From: Turbatrix aceti
Lineage: Eukaryota > Nematoda > Chromadorea > Rhabditida > Panagrolaimidae
DNA: 64,000 nt
Assembly: GCA_963969345.1 (NCBI GenBank)
Contig: OZ017766.1
Location: 3,534,001-3,598,000, forward strand
Reading direction: 5' to 3'
In this document: piece after piece, positions 33,240-45,159 of the stretch
How positions within the stretch are numbered: position 1 is the stretch's first letter
Layout: each line of letters begins with the position of its first letter
Program-made: the position numbers and the translations under genes
The notes under the pieces: model-generated
Told to the model about the DNA's origin: nothing
Seen by the model: the letters and a program-made list of their open reading frames with translations, nothing else
Database searches by the model: none

Positions 33240-35031
33240 ATGGAAGCCCTGCGGAGCCGGTGGGACGATCTGACGTCGTTCGTCGCGGAACAGGTCAAGG
33301 AGAAGTGGTGGAACCTCCTCGTCGAGCGCTACTCGTCCCGACCCTTCCACAACCTGGAGCACATCACGCAGATGTTCCAGCTCTACGACCAGTTCAAGGA
33401 CAAGCTCAAGGACCGGTACGGCACTGCCTTCGCCGTCTTCTTCAAGCAGTGAGTTCGCGGGCGATCACGTGCAACGCAGCACGAGGTCCTCATTGCTAAG
33501 CCTGTCACATTTCAGTCTCGAGTACTCGACGGACGGCGCCAACGATGGCGGGGCTGAGGCGAGTGCTCAGCGACTACGCGAGTTCTGTCAGGAAACCACG
33601 TTCGATCAGGTATGTGTGCTCGCTGTCACGTAGCATGCGGGGGTCTGTCTCAAAGACCAATGAATGTGCTGCTTTTTCCGAGGCACTGTCGGATGTTTGT
33701 TCACGCGCCCGCATTTTTTCACTTTTTCCGATGATCTGGCTGGCAGTTGGTAGACTTGAGGCGTTTTTTGTTGCAAATGTGCGGGCCTCAATCGAACAAG
33801 ACGCTCTTTCCAAACCACTTTTTCCGCGCGTGCGTGCGACGTCGTTGAAGCCCTGGCTGACTCTTCCGGGTTTCTACCCCGTCTCCTCCGTCGGGGATTA
33901 ATTAAACTACGCTACCGCCAACGAACGAAGCCCAAAATATCATACCAATTCACTGACTCATGAGCAACGAGTGAATGAACCGGGCAAAAAAACGCAGTGG
34001 TATTTTGCACAAATCACCCGGATGAGCGCGCAGATTTGCCCAGCGCGAGGCAGTCGTCTTCGACTTCGACGTCGGCAGTTTTGAGAGGAGTAGTTGAGCT
34101 GCTGCATTTCTTTACCTCCTCCTAACAACGTCTGAGTAGGCTCCTGCGGGCAGACACGCACCAGGCGTCTGATAGAGGTCGATAAATTGCGTCTTCTTAA
34201 AACAGAGGCCCGAGAAGTGATGGCCCGGCCAAGTGCCATAAATAGCGGCGGCACACGCAAATTTAATCAAAAAACGGGTTGCCAGTCGTCACCAAGACTT
34301 CCTCGCTGGGCGTACTATTTTGTCGACGCCGCAGGCCAAAGCAAAGCGAGGCCGGCCGATTGAAGAGCCGCGCGCAGGGAGGGCTGGCTCATCAGGAACG
34401 GACCGGGCCGGCAGATGTGGTGCCGGAGGAACGCTTAACGAGGACGACCACGCATTTGAGCCGCCTGAAGCGGAGGCGCCCAAAAACTGCCTTAGCTTGG
34501 ATTTTTTAACGTTCGGTAAAAAAACACGTCATATCTGCCCCTCAACAACCAATTTCTGATGCGTAGAAGTGTTTGTTCGGCATGCATGCACCGAGAAGAG
34601 TTATAGCCCCATGTTTGGGCTTTGTAGAAAATTATGCAAAGCCTCTGCACTCCCTCGCAAGACCCATCTGGACCAGAAACACTTTTCAGGAGAACTACGT
34701 GGCCGACCTGATCGTGCAGTCAGGCTCCAACTGCACGGACGCTCACCTGAACCAGGACGAAACGGGCAACGACGACCTGCACTTTCTCATCGACTTTGAC
34801 TCCGCATACCTCGGCGACTCACCGGTGCTCTACGAGAAACACATCGAAGCAATACGCCGCGAGTACCCTCACCTGTCGGACGCGGAGTACGACCAACAGA
34901 GACTCCGCCTCCTCCAGCTCTTTGTCCAGATTCCCAATATCTACGCGACTTCTGAATTCAGAAATCGCTACGAGAACCAGGCTCGGCAGAACATTAACAA
35001 CGAAATTGCACGGCTTTCGGGTGCACAGTAG
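33240..35031 (+). CDS. COG4339-type HD-family protein with degenerate HD pair
   Basis: Exons 33240-33448, 33516-33609 and 34690-35031 (phases 2, 0) give 214 residues. The N-terminus has RPFHNLEHITQMF, matching the conserved H-N/T-L-x-H block of the predicted metal-dependent phosphohydrolase family COG4339. The C-terminal half has DAHLNQ, LIDFDSAYLG, Y-x3-I-x2-IRREYPHL and a final QARQNINNEI, all in family order. Where the family usually has WFHDxVYDP, this protein has FFKQHLEYSTDG (formed across intron 1), so the metal-binding Asp appears to be lost. The full length is normal for the family. The last intron is about 1.08 kb, the others under 100 bp. The start is the first ATG after a CAG at 33238; the frame also stays open a little upstream. 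Biochemical function is not known for the family. Confidence 0.85.
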
Positions 35032-35392
35032 CCTGAATTCTTTCTTCGGCTTTTTTCCATATTCTTTCTTTGTCGTTGCTGATTGACGAAATGAAACAGA
35101 AAGTTTCGGACAGAGGAAAAGGCACTTGGAAGGGGCATTTTGATTTGAGGACAGCAGAACTGCGTGAAAGGTCATAGATCAGCGATGCAGAAGACGCCGC
35201 CACAAAATAATAGAAGTCTCTGGCCACACATGGCCTGCTATCGATTCTTTCTGACGGTCTGACGGGGTGCGCAAAAACCGAAGCAGCTGCCAAAGTGTGA
35301 TTGATTGCTGCCGACCGACAGACACCACCGCTACCGTCCGTCGGGTGACGCCGCGCATAAAAGCGCCCACTTGTTACAGGTACAAGTGCAAA

Positions 35393-35405
35393 TTCACTGT
35401 TGCAG
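35393..35405 (+). promoter_or_regulatory. Candidate trans-splice acceptor for the Ldh2-family gene
   Basis: A pyrimidine-rich stretch ending TTGCAG lies nine bases before the ATG at 35415, with no in-frame upstream exon seen. Confidence 0.4.
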
Positions 35406-35414
35406 AACGTCGAG

Positions 35415-36626
35415 ATGTACCGTGCTTCCGACTTCCACTACGCTATCACCGAGAAGGACGTAAGTTGTTTTGGCATCGCCGCGCATTGACCATAGGCCTG
35501 AGACCGTTTCCAGATGACGGACTTCATCACACGATGCATGACGAAGGCCGGCACAGCGCCGGAGCAGATCCCGTCGGTCGTGCGGATGCTGCTGGACGCC
35601 GACCGCCGGGGCCACTACAGCCACGGCGTCAACCGGCTCGGCGTCTACGTGACCGAGGTCGGCGAGGGCGTGTGCAAGGCGGCAGGCGTGCCATTTGTCG
35701 TGAAAAAGAAGGGCGGCACGGCGCTCGTAGACGGCGACAACGCGCTGGGCCCCGTGGTTGGCGAGTTCTGCGCTCAACTCGCCATCGACCTCGCGCGGGA
35801 GAACGGCGTGGCCGTCGTCTCTGCTTCCAACAGCAATCACTACGGCACTGCCGGACGCTACGCTCAGATGGCGTCGGATGCGGGATTCATCGGACTCGCC
35901 TTCACGAACACGTCGCCCTGCGTCTTTCCTACGAGATCGGCGGAGAAGGCGCTCGGCACCAACCCCATCTCTTTTTACGCCCCCGCACAGGGCGGAGACC
36001 GATTTGCCCTCGATATGGCCACGACCACCGTTGCGTACGGCAAAGTGGAGCTCGTCAAGCGCAAGGGCCTCGATTCCATCCCTCAGGGCTGGGGCGCGGA
36101 TCCGAGCGGTGTCCAGACCACCGACCCCGACGTCGTCCTCGAAGGGGGCGGGGGCCTGCTCCCACTGGGCGGGGTGGAGGCGTCCGGCAGCTACAAAGGC
36201 TACGGGCTGTCCGCGCTGGTGGAGATCCTCTGCGGCGTCCTCGCAGGAGGCCACTTTGGCAAGAACATTCGTCAGTGGCAACATACGCACGCCAACGCCG
36301 ATTTGGTGAGTTTTGAGAACGTTTTAGTACCGTGTAGACTCGCTGACAGTCCCGTTTGATTTCAGGGACAATGCTTCATCGTCATCGACCCTGAGTGCTT
36401 TGCGGACGGCTTCGCCGAGCGTCTGAAGCAGTTCAACGACGAGATGCGCGAGCTGGAGCCGACAGACGCGTCCCTGCCGGTGCACGTGCCAGGAGACTTT
36501 TCTCGGGAGCACGCCAGAAGGTCGGCGGAGGCAGGGGGACTGCTCTACCACCGCAGCCAGGTCGAGTACCTAAACACCCTCGCCGCCGAGTGCAAAGTTG
36601 ATCCTGTTGTCACCCGCCCGCTCTAG
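35415..36626 (+). CDS. Ldh2 / malate-sulfolactate dehydrogenase family oxidoreductase
   Basis: Exons 35415-35459, 35514-36305 and 36366-36626, both joins in phase 0, give 365 residues. Family marks in order: HYSHGVNRLGVYV (substrate-binding region), ALGPVVGEFC, SNSNHYGTAGRYA, the ALGTNPISFYAP block, LDMATTTVAYGKV, GGVEASGSYKGYGLSALVEI and a C-terminal IDPECFADGF. The family uses NAD(P)H to interconvert 2-oxoacids and 2-hydroxyacids such as malate; the exact substrate cannot be told from the sequence. The length is typical (about 350-370). It follows the HD-family gene on the same strand with a gap of 383 bp. Confidence 0.93.
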
Positions 36627-36679
36627 GAAGCAAACACCTCCGCAAACATACATCTGTATAATTTTTTATAAAACTGTCA

Positions 36680-36685
36680 AATAAA
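36680..36685 (+). terminator. Poly(A) signal of the Ldh2-family gene
   Basis: AATAAA lies 54 bases after the stop codon. Confidence 0.55.
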
Positions 36686-36759
36686 TCAACAAAAAAAACA
36701 GAACGGAAAAAAACAAATAAAAAGTTGAAAAAATCAAAAATTGTGCGTGGAAAGTTTGT

Positions 36760-38578
36760 TCAGAATCCGCCAGGTCGCTGTGTCTTGCAACGCGGCCTGC
36801 GACCGGCGGTACGACAATGTGGCGTAGGAGACAAAGATGAACTGAAGTAAAATTTCGAACGGGCACTGCAGACGGCACTGGTCGATGACAAAGCAGCCGA
36901 ATGTTTCTTCTGTGGACCAAAAACCTCAATGGGGTCGTCGTCTGATTCCGATGAACTCACGTCGGGAAAGGGTTTCTTTCGCTGCGAAGAGCGAACCAAA
37001 ACTTTTGGGATAGTCGGTTTAGCAACAACACTGGAGCCCTGGTCTGAATCCGAAGACGATGAACTCACGTCGGGGAAAGGCTTTCTTCTTCGGGGAGCGC
37101 TCCGCAGATTTTTTGTGGTCTTCACAACTTCTTGGAGGCACACAACATCTGAATCCGAAGAACTTGAACTCGATTCACGGAACGGCGTTTTTCGTTGTAA
37201 GGAAGTGCGCAAGATTCTGGTTGACGTCACAGGTTCGACAGCCAGCGGTTTCTTCGCTTTTCTCGGCAAACTGCGGCGTTTCGGTAGAGGCTTTTCGCCG
37301 GGAAGTTCAAACTTAGGAGACGCCGGCCGTTTTCGCAGGTTGGCTGTTGGACGTTTGACCAAATTTGAAGCGCGATTGGACTTTTGAGAAGCGACCGTTT
37401 GAAGAACAAGCAAAGAAGGCACCTCAGTATCTTCAAATACGAGTTCAGTTGACTCTGATTTCGGTTGAGAGCCTTCAGGACACAGTGGAAGAGCGGCATC
37501 GACGTATTTTTTTCTGCAAGCACAAGCAATTGATCAATCAATCCATAAAAAAGCACAGAAAACTCACATCATGTCGTTGCAAGGACGCGAATGTCGACGA
37601 AAGTGCAGATCGTTGAGACAGACCCGAAAACAAAATCGGCACATGACAGCTTCTTTAAAAAAACAATCGTAGTAAGGCATGATATAGGCCAGCTCAGAGG
37701 CCTTCAAGGTATTGGATAGCTGCACACCTTCTTTGGGAAGTTCGGGAGCCAGCTGGAAGCTCGTGCCATGGGCCTCGTTCAAATCAGAGCTAAAAAGACA
37801 CTTTTAGATGGATTTTATTCTTTGAAGAACTTACACTTCCTGTTCAACGAGCTGGACGAGTTCTTTCTGATCGCAGTGAGCAATGCACAGATGAGCACAA
37901 GCCGCGAGCACTACAGGAAGCAAACAGCTGTTACTGTAGTAGAAATTCGGGCAAAGAGGACAACGGTAGCAAAATGAGGTGTAATTGGTTTTGATAAAAC
38001 CAATCATGAATAAGTTTGTGTGGCAAAGAGGAAGTCGGGTGCTGGGGAGATTGCCCTCCAGGAAGAACAAAGTATCGTACCGGATTCTGCATGTCAAATA
38101 AAAAAAATTAAATTCAAGCCATAAAAATACAAACCTCATGCTTTTCAGTTCAGGACTGAGGTGGTGCTCCCTCGAAAAGTCAATCACCCAATTTCCGTCC
38201 GGAGGAATGGTCATGTGATCGGTGAATTCTGGATTCAAATCGTAAATATCGCTCTGAAAAACAAAAACAAGATCAGATAAGAGCAAAAAAAACTGAAAAA
38301 GCGTACCGGAAGATTCTTGTGCTGCGGCCTCAGATGATAACACATGATGTGATGCCAAAAACTCCCGCTTGTGCACTCTGACTTCTCCGAACACAATGGA
38401 CACTGTCCCCGAGTCAGCTAAAAAAATATATTATTTTATAGAAAAACAAAAAAAGTCATACTCTTTCATTCTTCCATCGCTTTTTACGGGCTGCACTGAT
38501 TTCGTCAAAGAAATCATCGTCGAAGGCCGGCAAAATAGAATCCCCATTTTCATCGACAATTACTTTTAGCGCGAGCAT
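36760..38578 (-). CDS. Zinc-finger protein with RKKPFPDVSSS repeats, uncharacterised
   Basis: Six exons: 38578-38462, 38417-38307, 38253-38135, 38086-37835, 37789-37568 and 37513-36760. Phases agree throughout and give 524 residues. Three Cys/His clusters are visible: CPLCSEKSECTSGSFWHHIM followed by CYH, then CYRCPLCPNF with a distant HLCIAHC, and CRFCFRVCLNDLHFRRHSRP followed by C. These look like degenerate C2H2-type fingers. The C-terminal half is basic, rich in Lys, Arg, Pro and Ser, and contains three near repeats of the form R(K/R)KPFPDVSSS(S/E)SDSD plus a fourth variant (KTPFRESSSSSSDSD), each followed by acidic residues. The protein ends RRPRCKTQRPGGF. I know no named family with this plan; a nuclear or chromatin role is only a guess from the composition. 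Confidence 0.75.
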
Positions 38579-39102
38579 GGCTCAACAAATCCACACAAAC
38601 GACGATGAAGTTCAACGAAAGAAAGCCTGATGCCGAAATTATAAAGCGGGGAACACTTGGTAGTTTGTATGCACACACAAAGTTCTCTACTCTTGTTCTT
38701 TGGGTGTTTTTTATTGCTTCAATCGTAATTCAACACAATCAAAAAATTGTGTTGAATTAGTGTCAGATGGTTCTGGTTTGTCGCGCGAGGTCGTTCGCAA
38801 TAATTGGATGACGGGGTTAGTGTGAACGTGTTCACTCCATTTTTTACCCAATGTTTCTTTTCCCGACCCCAAAATCAGATTTTTTTCCATTTATTTCTAC
38901 CACGATCTGATACCAAAGTTTTTATCCATATCAATACGATTTTCAAATGCAAAAATTAGACTCCGAAGAAAAGCTCGGGGACATCTTGGTCGTTTTTACG
39001 CGCACGCAGTTCCCAAGTAAATTATGTCCTAACGTTGGGTCTTATACATAATAGCAATTGTTAAATCAAGAATCGGGGAGAATCACGTAACTCGAGTTTT
39101 TA
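38579..39102. other. Intergenic, no gene seen
   Basis: A/T-rich stretch between the zinc-finger gene start and the end of the first MFS gene. A TTTATT (AATAAA on the minus strand) near 38888 could serve the MFS gene. Confidence 0.5.
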
Positions 39103-40698
39103 CTAGGAGGCTGCCCTCGGCCTTTCCTGTGCTCCCTGTCCGTGGCGGGTGAACCTGATGAGGTGCGTGAGGATAAAGCTGATGACCATGCAGCTGCCGA
39201 AGAGGAGGAAGACCTTCTCGAAGTTGTACCTGGCGAGCAGGATCTGTGTGAGCGTGGCTGCGACGATGCCGGCCGATGGCAGAGCGTTCTGCGTCACTCC
39301 GTAGGCGATGCCGAAGTTGGCGCTACCGAAGGTCCTGTGAATGGCGGTCGGAATGAGCGAGAAGGTCGCTCCGATGACGGTGAACATGGCGCAAATCCAG
39401 GCAAAGTAGAGGTAGCGCGAGCCGATGGTCTTGACCAGCGTCAGCGTCCACATGAGCGTGGCGCCCATCACGCAGACGACGGACATGCAGGTACGGTAGG
39501 TCGACTGAAATGCCAGAAAGGAGATTATTGGAGCTGTATGAGAAGGAAACCCACGTGATCAACGATGACACCCCAGACGACGCGGCTCAGACAGTTGCAC
39601 GCGGCGGCGACCGAATTGGTGACTGCCATAAAAAAGTCGTCGTCGACGAAGGTCATGCCGAAAGACTTGAAGAGGCCGCTCGTCACCTGCACCCACATGA
39701 CGTTGAAGAAGAGGGTGAAGGTGTAAAGCCAGAAGGTCGGCGACGAGAGCACATCCTTCGGAGTCAGATCCGAAGACGCAGCCGACGGCGGCGGTGCGAC
39801 ACCGGCGAGGAGCGCGGTTTGGTTGGTCGCTTCGAGGTCTTTGTCCTTCTCTGTCACCTCTTCTACCACCTTCTGCGCGGGAGGGATGGGATAGCCGAGG
39901 AAGCAGAGTGCGATGGACTGCACGATGCCGAAGAGAGCGGCCAGGAACAAAAAGAACTGGGGCACGCGGTTGAGAAGATCTTCTTGGTGAAAGAACCTGC
40001 AGAGCACCTTTGAGACTCGATTGCACGGTCTATGGACTCACCCGTCTTCGCCAGCAGCGTAGTTGTCGGGGTTAATGAACTTGGTTTGGATCGGGGACAC
40101 GACGAAGGCGCAACTGCCGAAGCCCGCGGTGATGAGACCGCTGGCGAGGCCTACGCGCTCAGGCATCCACTTTTGCGCGAGGATGAGCACGCAGTTGTAC
40201 GCGATACCCTGGCCGGCACTCGCGATGAGGCCGAACGACAGAATCAGGGCCCAGAACGAGTGTTGCACCGTGAAGTAGGACAGCGCGATGCCGCCTGAGA
40301 ACAGCGCCGAGCCCAGCACTGCGCCAGCGCGGGCACCGAGCTTCTTCTCGAGGAAGCCTCCGGTCAGCATGGCAAACGGGACACCGGCTGAAAATATTTC
40401 GGTCCTATACACTTTTTTTTGTATTCTTTAAAAAACGTACTCAGCAAGCTCTGAAGCCAGAACAGGGAGGCCACGGTCTGGTCGGGATTCACCTTCCACC
40501 GCAGATAGGACACCAGGTAGGGCAAGAGGTTACCTGAAAACCACCACCTTAGAAGCTATATTCCCTTTTTGCACTTTGGCACAAACCGAAGGTGTAGACG
40601 ATGCCGTAGGTGCAGTGGAGCGCGACTCCGGCGGCGACCATGACCACGGGCCTGACCTTGGCCGGAAATTGTCTGAGCACCGGATCCTTCGTATCCAT
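39103..40698 (-). CDS. MFS transporter, oxalate:formate antiporter / monocarboxylate-like (copy A)
   Basis: Five exons: 40698-40587, 40533-40441, 40387-40042, 39996-39555 and 39504-39103 (phases 1, 1, 2, 0), 464 residues. Twelve hydrophobic segments can be traced in two halves with an acidic, Ala/Pro-rich central loop. Marks include YGIVYTFGNLLPYLVS, GGFLEKKLGARAG (the family loop after segment 2), GIAYNCVLILAQKWMPERVG, and VNSV-type AVTNSVAAACNCLSRVVWG in the second half. Substrate cannot be inferred. The ATG lies 11 bases after a CAG acceptor with no upstream coding exon, fitting trans-splicing or a 5' UTR intron. All intron positions and phases are shared with copy B. Confidence 0.88.
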
Positions 40699-42995
40699 GT
40701 CGCAGAGATCTGAGATCAAAATAAGTCTTTTGTGACTACGGAATGGCAGTTTTTCACGAAATATCTTTTGTATACCGATCACGCGATGACAGCAGTCGAA
40801 ATGGGGCCGGGCGGGTCCCGAGAACGAGGTCTTACCTCGGACGTGTTTTCTGCCAAATTTTTATCTCCGACGCCCGGGACTTTGGGTATCTCGAGTCGTG
40901 AGAAAGGGAACAAAAATGTAAGAGCGTAAAAAAACATGAGTTTTTGAGAGCACATCAAATTTAATTACATCAGAACAATTAAAAATGAACGAACAGAAAA
41001 AAAGATGTTTCACGTGCGCAAACATGATTTTTCATGATTGAAGATCGTTTGAAAACGCGTTTTGATGTTTGATAAGACTTCTGCGCTATCAAAGTCGGTG
41101 TTTTTCGTTTCTTGATCAGAAGTGGGTTAAAACAGACAAAATAACCGTTGCCCAGTGCAACGACACCTGAGGCCTACGAGGCACGAAAATAACACCAGAG
41201 CATCAGCAATCACCTTTTTATCAAAATTTCTAAAAACTCGTCAGGAAGTAAAAAACGAACAGCAAACAACCTCCGAAGAAAGGTGTTTGTCTGGTGGTTG
41301 AATAGCAGGGGATAGCCGTACTCTGGGGCGTTGATTGCGCGTAAGACAGTTGCTCTTGCTGCAGAACCCTCGAGAGGCAACTCAACTACGCAGATCAAGC
41401 GTCTTCGAGGAGATAATACTGCGATTATAGAATTATTGTAAAACTGTGCTAGATCGCACGTAAATACCGAAAAAATCACGCCAGAGAAACTTCGGGGCCT
41501 GGCTAAGACGTTCTCATTCAAGCATTGTTAGCCCCGTCGAAGCACCGTATGAATGCAACTTTTTGAAGCCCCCGGTGGAATTTTTTTCAACAATAGCGTC
41601 CACGTTTGTTTTGTAAAAGGCAACAAATGCTCGGTAACGATGGAGAATGTTGGTAGGACTGGGTGAATTGCAGCTGTGCACTGATGTTTGTTATCCGTTA
41701 TCTGACTGTTCGGATATCCGTCAAAATTTCCTAGCTATAGCCGGCAGGTGTGCTATCGTGAGCGTACACGTAAGGGTGACTGCTCGTCCAATGCTCCGGA
41801 GTCGAGACAGCACGTACTCTGCTCGGTAACGCGAAGACTGATCGGACTGTGCTTGCAGCTGTTTCCTCGTGCTACAAATCGATATCTGTTCAGCTCGGTG
41901 CGTACCACGGAGATCAAGTCGGATTGTTGCAAAGTGCGCAGCCTCCTCGGATCACCACTTAGACGCCAACCTTTGTTTTTTTTATTTACACGCCGTTCGC
42001 TACGGTAACCCGTTCCGACACACGCATTCATCAATCATGCAGGAGTCTTTTAAAAAAACGAAGAAAAAAATAAAAGGGGCTGTTGAGGGCAAAAAGTGTG
42101 CTGTGGAGACCGTTTGAAGAAAAAAAGACCAAAGTTTTGAGAGGCAAACAAACGTGCGGATCTACAAAATAGGGATCAGCGTGGTTCTTTGGTGTTGTCG
42201 TATCCAGGTTTTTTTTCACGTGAAAATCGGGGTTCTGGTTCAAAAAATATGAAGAGTTTTTTAAACTGAGCCGCCCTGGGCTAAGAAAGTGTCAAAATTT
42301 TGTTTATTTTAAGCCAAATTTTTTTTAAATTGAAATAGTAAACAAAATTTTATTTTGTTGCTTGCATCGAAACAAATACGTTTTTTTATGACAAAATGAG
42401 TGGTAAGTCAACATCAGGGGGAATAAAGGTGTTCATTTAAAAAAAAACTGGCACCAGTCCTGGGCTAGGTTGGGCTCGCCCTAAAAGCGCGGTCAAGCCT
42501 AAATATTTTTGTAGAGCAAGCACAAGTTTTTTTATCCGACGAATAACAGAAGCAAAGAATGCATAAAATGTTGGCTAATGAAAAACTCCGGTCGTATCGG
42601 TTGCACTACCTTGTCTGAACACAATTCTATTACACAAAGTTGAGAAGGGTGATGTTGTGACGATCCAGCTGCAATATTTCGTCGCCGATCCATCACACTT
42701 CCGAACGCTCCGCCCGGGCTCCCTGTACACAAACATGGATTATCAATTATCAATTATAAGAGCCGCCTGACCCGTCCTAATAACCTTTAGAAATCGGTTC
42801 TAACTGTTAAACAGCGCAACAGAATGACAGGATGATGGAAAGAGCGGTGCAATCAGCTGCAAACTTTTAATCTCAACTTTTCTTGTCTCGCCGATCAAAA
42901 AACAAAATACGCACGAGAACACCGTATTTTTATCCCAAAATCAACAAATGCTGTACTCTGTCAAACAATTGCGTTCAGTGAGTGTCCGATGGTTG
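40699..42995. other. Intergenic, no gene seen
   Basis: About 2.3 kb between the two MFS copies. Only short mixed frames are present. It includes a segment (41838-41885) resembling one just upstream of copy B. Confidence 0.5.
41838..41885. repeat. Duplicated upstream segment, copy A
   Basis: This contains ATCGGACTGTGCTTGCAG and TTTCCTCGTGCTAC in the same order and spacing as 44763-44810, with a few gaps and changes. It is about 1.15 kb upstream of the copy A start, against about 115 bp for copy B. Confidence 0.5.
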
Positions 42996-44648
42996 TCATG
43001 TCGTGATTCTGATTGAATTCCGCCGCCGTCGAGCACCGAGTCCGTGTCGGGTGTATTTTATGGCGTGCGTGAGCCCGAGGCTGATAAGCATGCAGCTACC
43101 GAAGATGAGAAACACGCGTTCGTAGTTGTACCTGGCGAGCACGGTCTGCGTCAGCACGGCCGCCATTACTCCGCCCGCTGGCAGAGCGTTCTGAGCGACT
43201 CCGTAGGCAACGCCAAAGTTTGGGCTGCCAAATGTCCGGTGAATGGCGGTCGGAATGAGAGAAAAGGTCGCTCCGATGACGCTGAACATTCCGCAAATCC
43301 AGAAAAAGTATACAAACTGCGAGCCGATGATTTTCACTCCCGGAAGTGTCCACATGAGTGCCGCTCCCAACACGCAGACAATCGACATGCAGGATTCGTA
43401 GGACGACTAAAAAAAGGATAAAAGAACACTGCTGCAAAATACGGAAACCCACGTGATCAACGATGACGCCCCAGACGACCCGGCTCAGACAGTTGCACGC
43501 GGCGGCGACCGAATTGGTGACTGCCATGAAGAAGTCGTCGTCGACGAAGGTCATGCCGAAGGACTTGAAGAGACCGCTCGTCACCTGCACCCACATGACG
43601 TTGAAGAAGAGCGTCGCTGTGTAGAGCCAGAAGGTCGGAGACGTCAGAACTTCCCTAGAAGTCAGCTCAGTCGACGGCGGCGTCAACGCGGCCGTCAGGA
43701 GCCCCGCCTCGCTGGCGGCTTCGGAATCAGAGCTGTCACTGTTTTCATCTGACGCCTCTTGTGCCTCGTCGCCTATTGTTCTCCACCTGGGGGAGGCAGG
43801 ATAGCCAATAAAGCAAAGAGCAATTGCCTGCACGACGCCGAAAAGTCCGCCCAGGAAGAGAAAAAGCTGAGGGACCCGGTTGAGGAGGTCTTTTTGGTGG
43901 AAGAACCTGCAGTGTTTTTTTTTCGTGTCTCGATGATGTCGTGGTGGACTCACCCGTCGTCTCCAGCTGGGTAGTTATCCGGATTTATGAACATGGTCTG
44001 AATCGGGGACATGACGAACGCGCCACTGCCGAAGCCGGCGGTGATGAGACCGCTGGCGAGACCAACTCGCTCAGGCATCCACTTTTGCGCGAGGATGAGC
44101 ACGCAGTTGTACGCGATACCCTGGCCGGCACTCGCGATAAGACCGAATGAGAGCATGAGGCCGAAGAACGAGTGCTGAATCGTGAAATAAGACAACGTGA
44201 TGCCGCCGGTGAACAATATCGAGCCCAGAACGGCGCCATGACGGGCACCTATTCTTTTCTCGAGGAAGCCTCCAGTCAACATGGAGAATGGAATGCCAGC
44301 TGAAAAAGGTGGGATTTGGCTGGAGATTTGATCGGATTGCATGCGAGAGGCAATCACACTTCTTGCCGCTTTTTTGATTCCCCAAACTCACTAAGCATGC
44401 TTTGGAGCCAAAAAAGAGAGGCCGTGGTCTGTTCAGGATTCACCTTCCATCGAAGATAAGACACCAGGTAGGGCAGGAGGTTGCCTGAAAATCCCCTGCA
44501 TTACGCTGTCGCACCTTTTCGCACCTGGATACGAACCAAACGTGTAGACGATGCCGTAGGTGCAGTGGAGCGCGATGCCGGCGGCGACCATGGCCACGGG
44601 CCTGACCTGAGGCGGGAGCCGCCTGAGCACGGGATCTTTCGTGTCCAT
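42996..44648 (-). CDS. MFS transporter, oxalate:formate antiporter / monocarboxylate-like (copy B)
   Basis: Five exons: 44648-44537, 44484-44392, 44299-43954, 43906-43453 and 43406-42996 (phases 1, 1, 2, 0), 471 residues. The exon lengths match copy A exactly for the first three exons. Domain marks are the same (GGFLEKRIGARHG, AYNCVLILAQKWMPERVG, AVTNSVAAACNCLSRVVWG). The central loop differs most, being Ser/Asp-rich here. Parts of exons 3 and 4 are nearly identical in DNA to copy A, whereas the last exon has diverged more. It is a tandem duplicate in the same orientation. Confidence 0.88.
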
Positions 44649-44762
44649 CGCGCACAGATCAAGTGTTGAAGGCGTTGAAGTAAGCAGTGCACGTGGTTCA
44701 CCGCACACAGTTGCGCTGCAGCGTGCGCGCTGGACTCGAGACCGCCACGTAGTCAGTCAGTA

Positions 44763-44810
44763 ATCGGACTGTGCATGCTTGCAACTTTTTCCTCGTGCTA
44801 CCGATCAATA
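44763..44810. repeat. Duplicated upstream segment, copy B
   Basis: Partner of 41838-41885, located 115-160 bp upstream of the copy B ATG. It may be shared promoter or 5' UTR sequence from the duplication. Confidence 0.5.
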
Positions 44811-45159
44811 CATGTCCTGTGCGTTGCATGGAGACCACATCCCTCGCATCTCCTGGCCCTGGCCCATGTGCCATGCATGCGCCCCCCTCCTTCACCTGAC
44901 TCGATTAAGTTTATTTCGGATACCCCAAGGATCGTTACGATACAAAAGCTGGATTATCTACACATAATAGGTTACGGTACAGGTTGGACAGACAGTTAGA
45001 CAACGTCCTTTGTTCAAAAAATAACAAGCATCTATGAGTTCTCTTTTTTTCCATTAATCATTCATGACCGCGTTTTCAAGTGTTTTTTTCAAGGGGATGG
45101 ATGAATCGTTGATTTCAGGTGAACAAGTTGACAATGTGGATGGAATCGATGGACGCCGT

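Noticed and set aside
35394..36290. 298-codon antisense ORF over the Ldh2-family gene
   Set aside because: Antisense mirror of a GC-rich coding exon; no family features, and the plus-strand frame is a clear enzyme.
35267..36316. 349-codon plus-strand ORF over the Ldh2-family gene
   Set aside because: Arg/His-rich out-of-frame reading that ignores the two introns.
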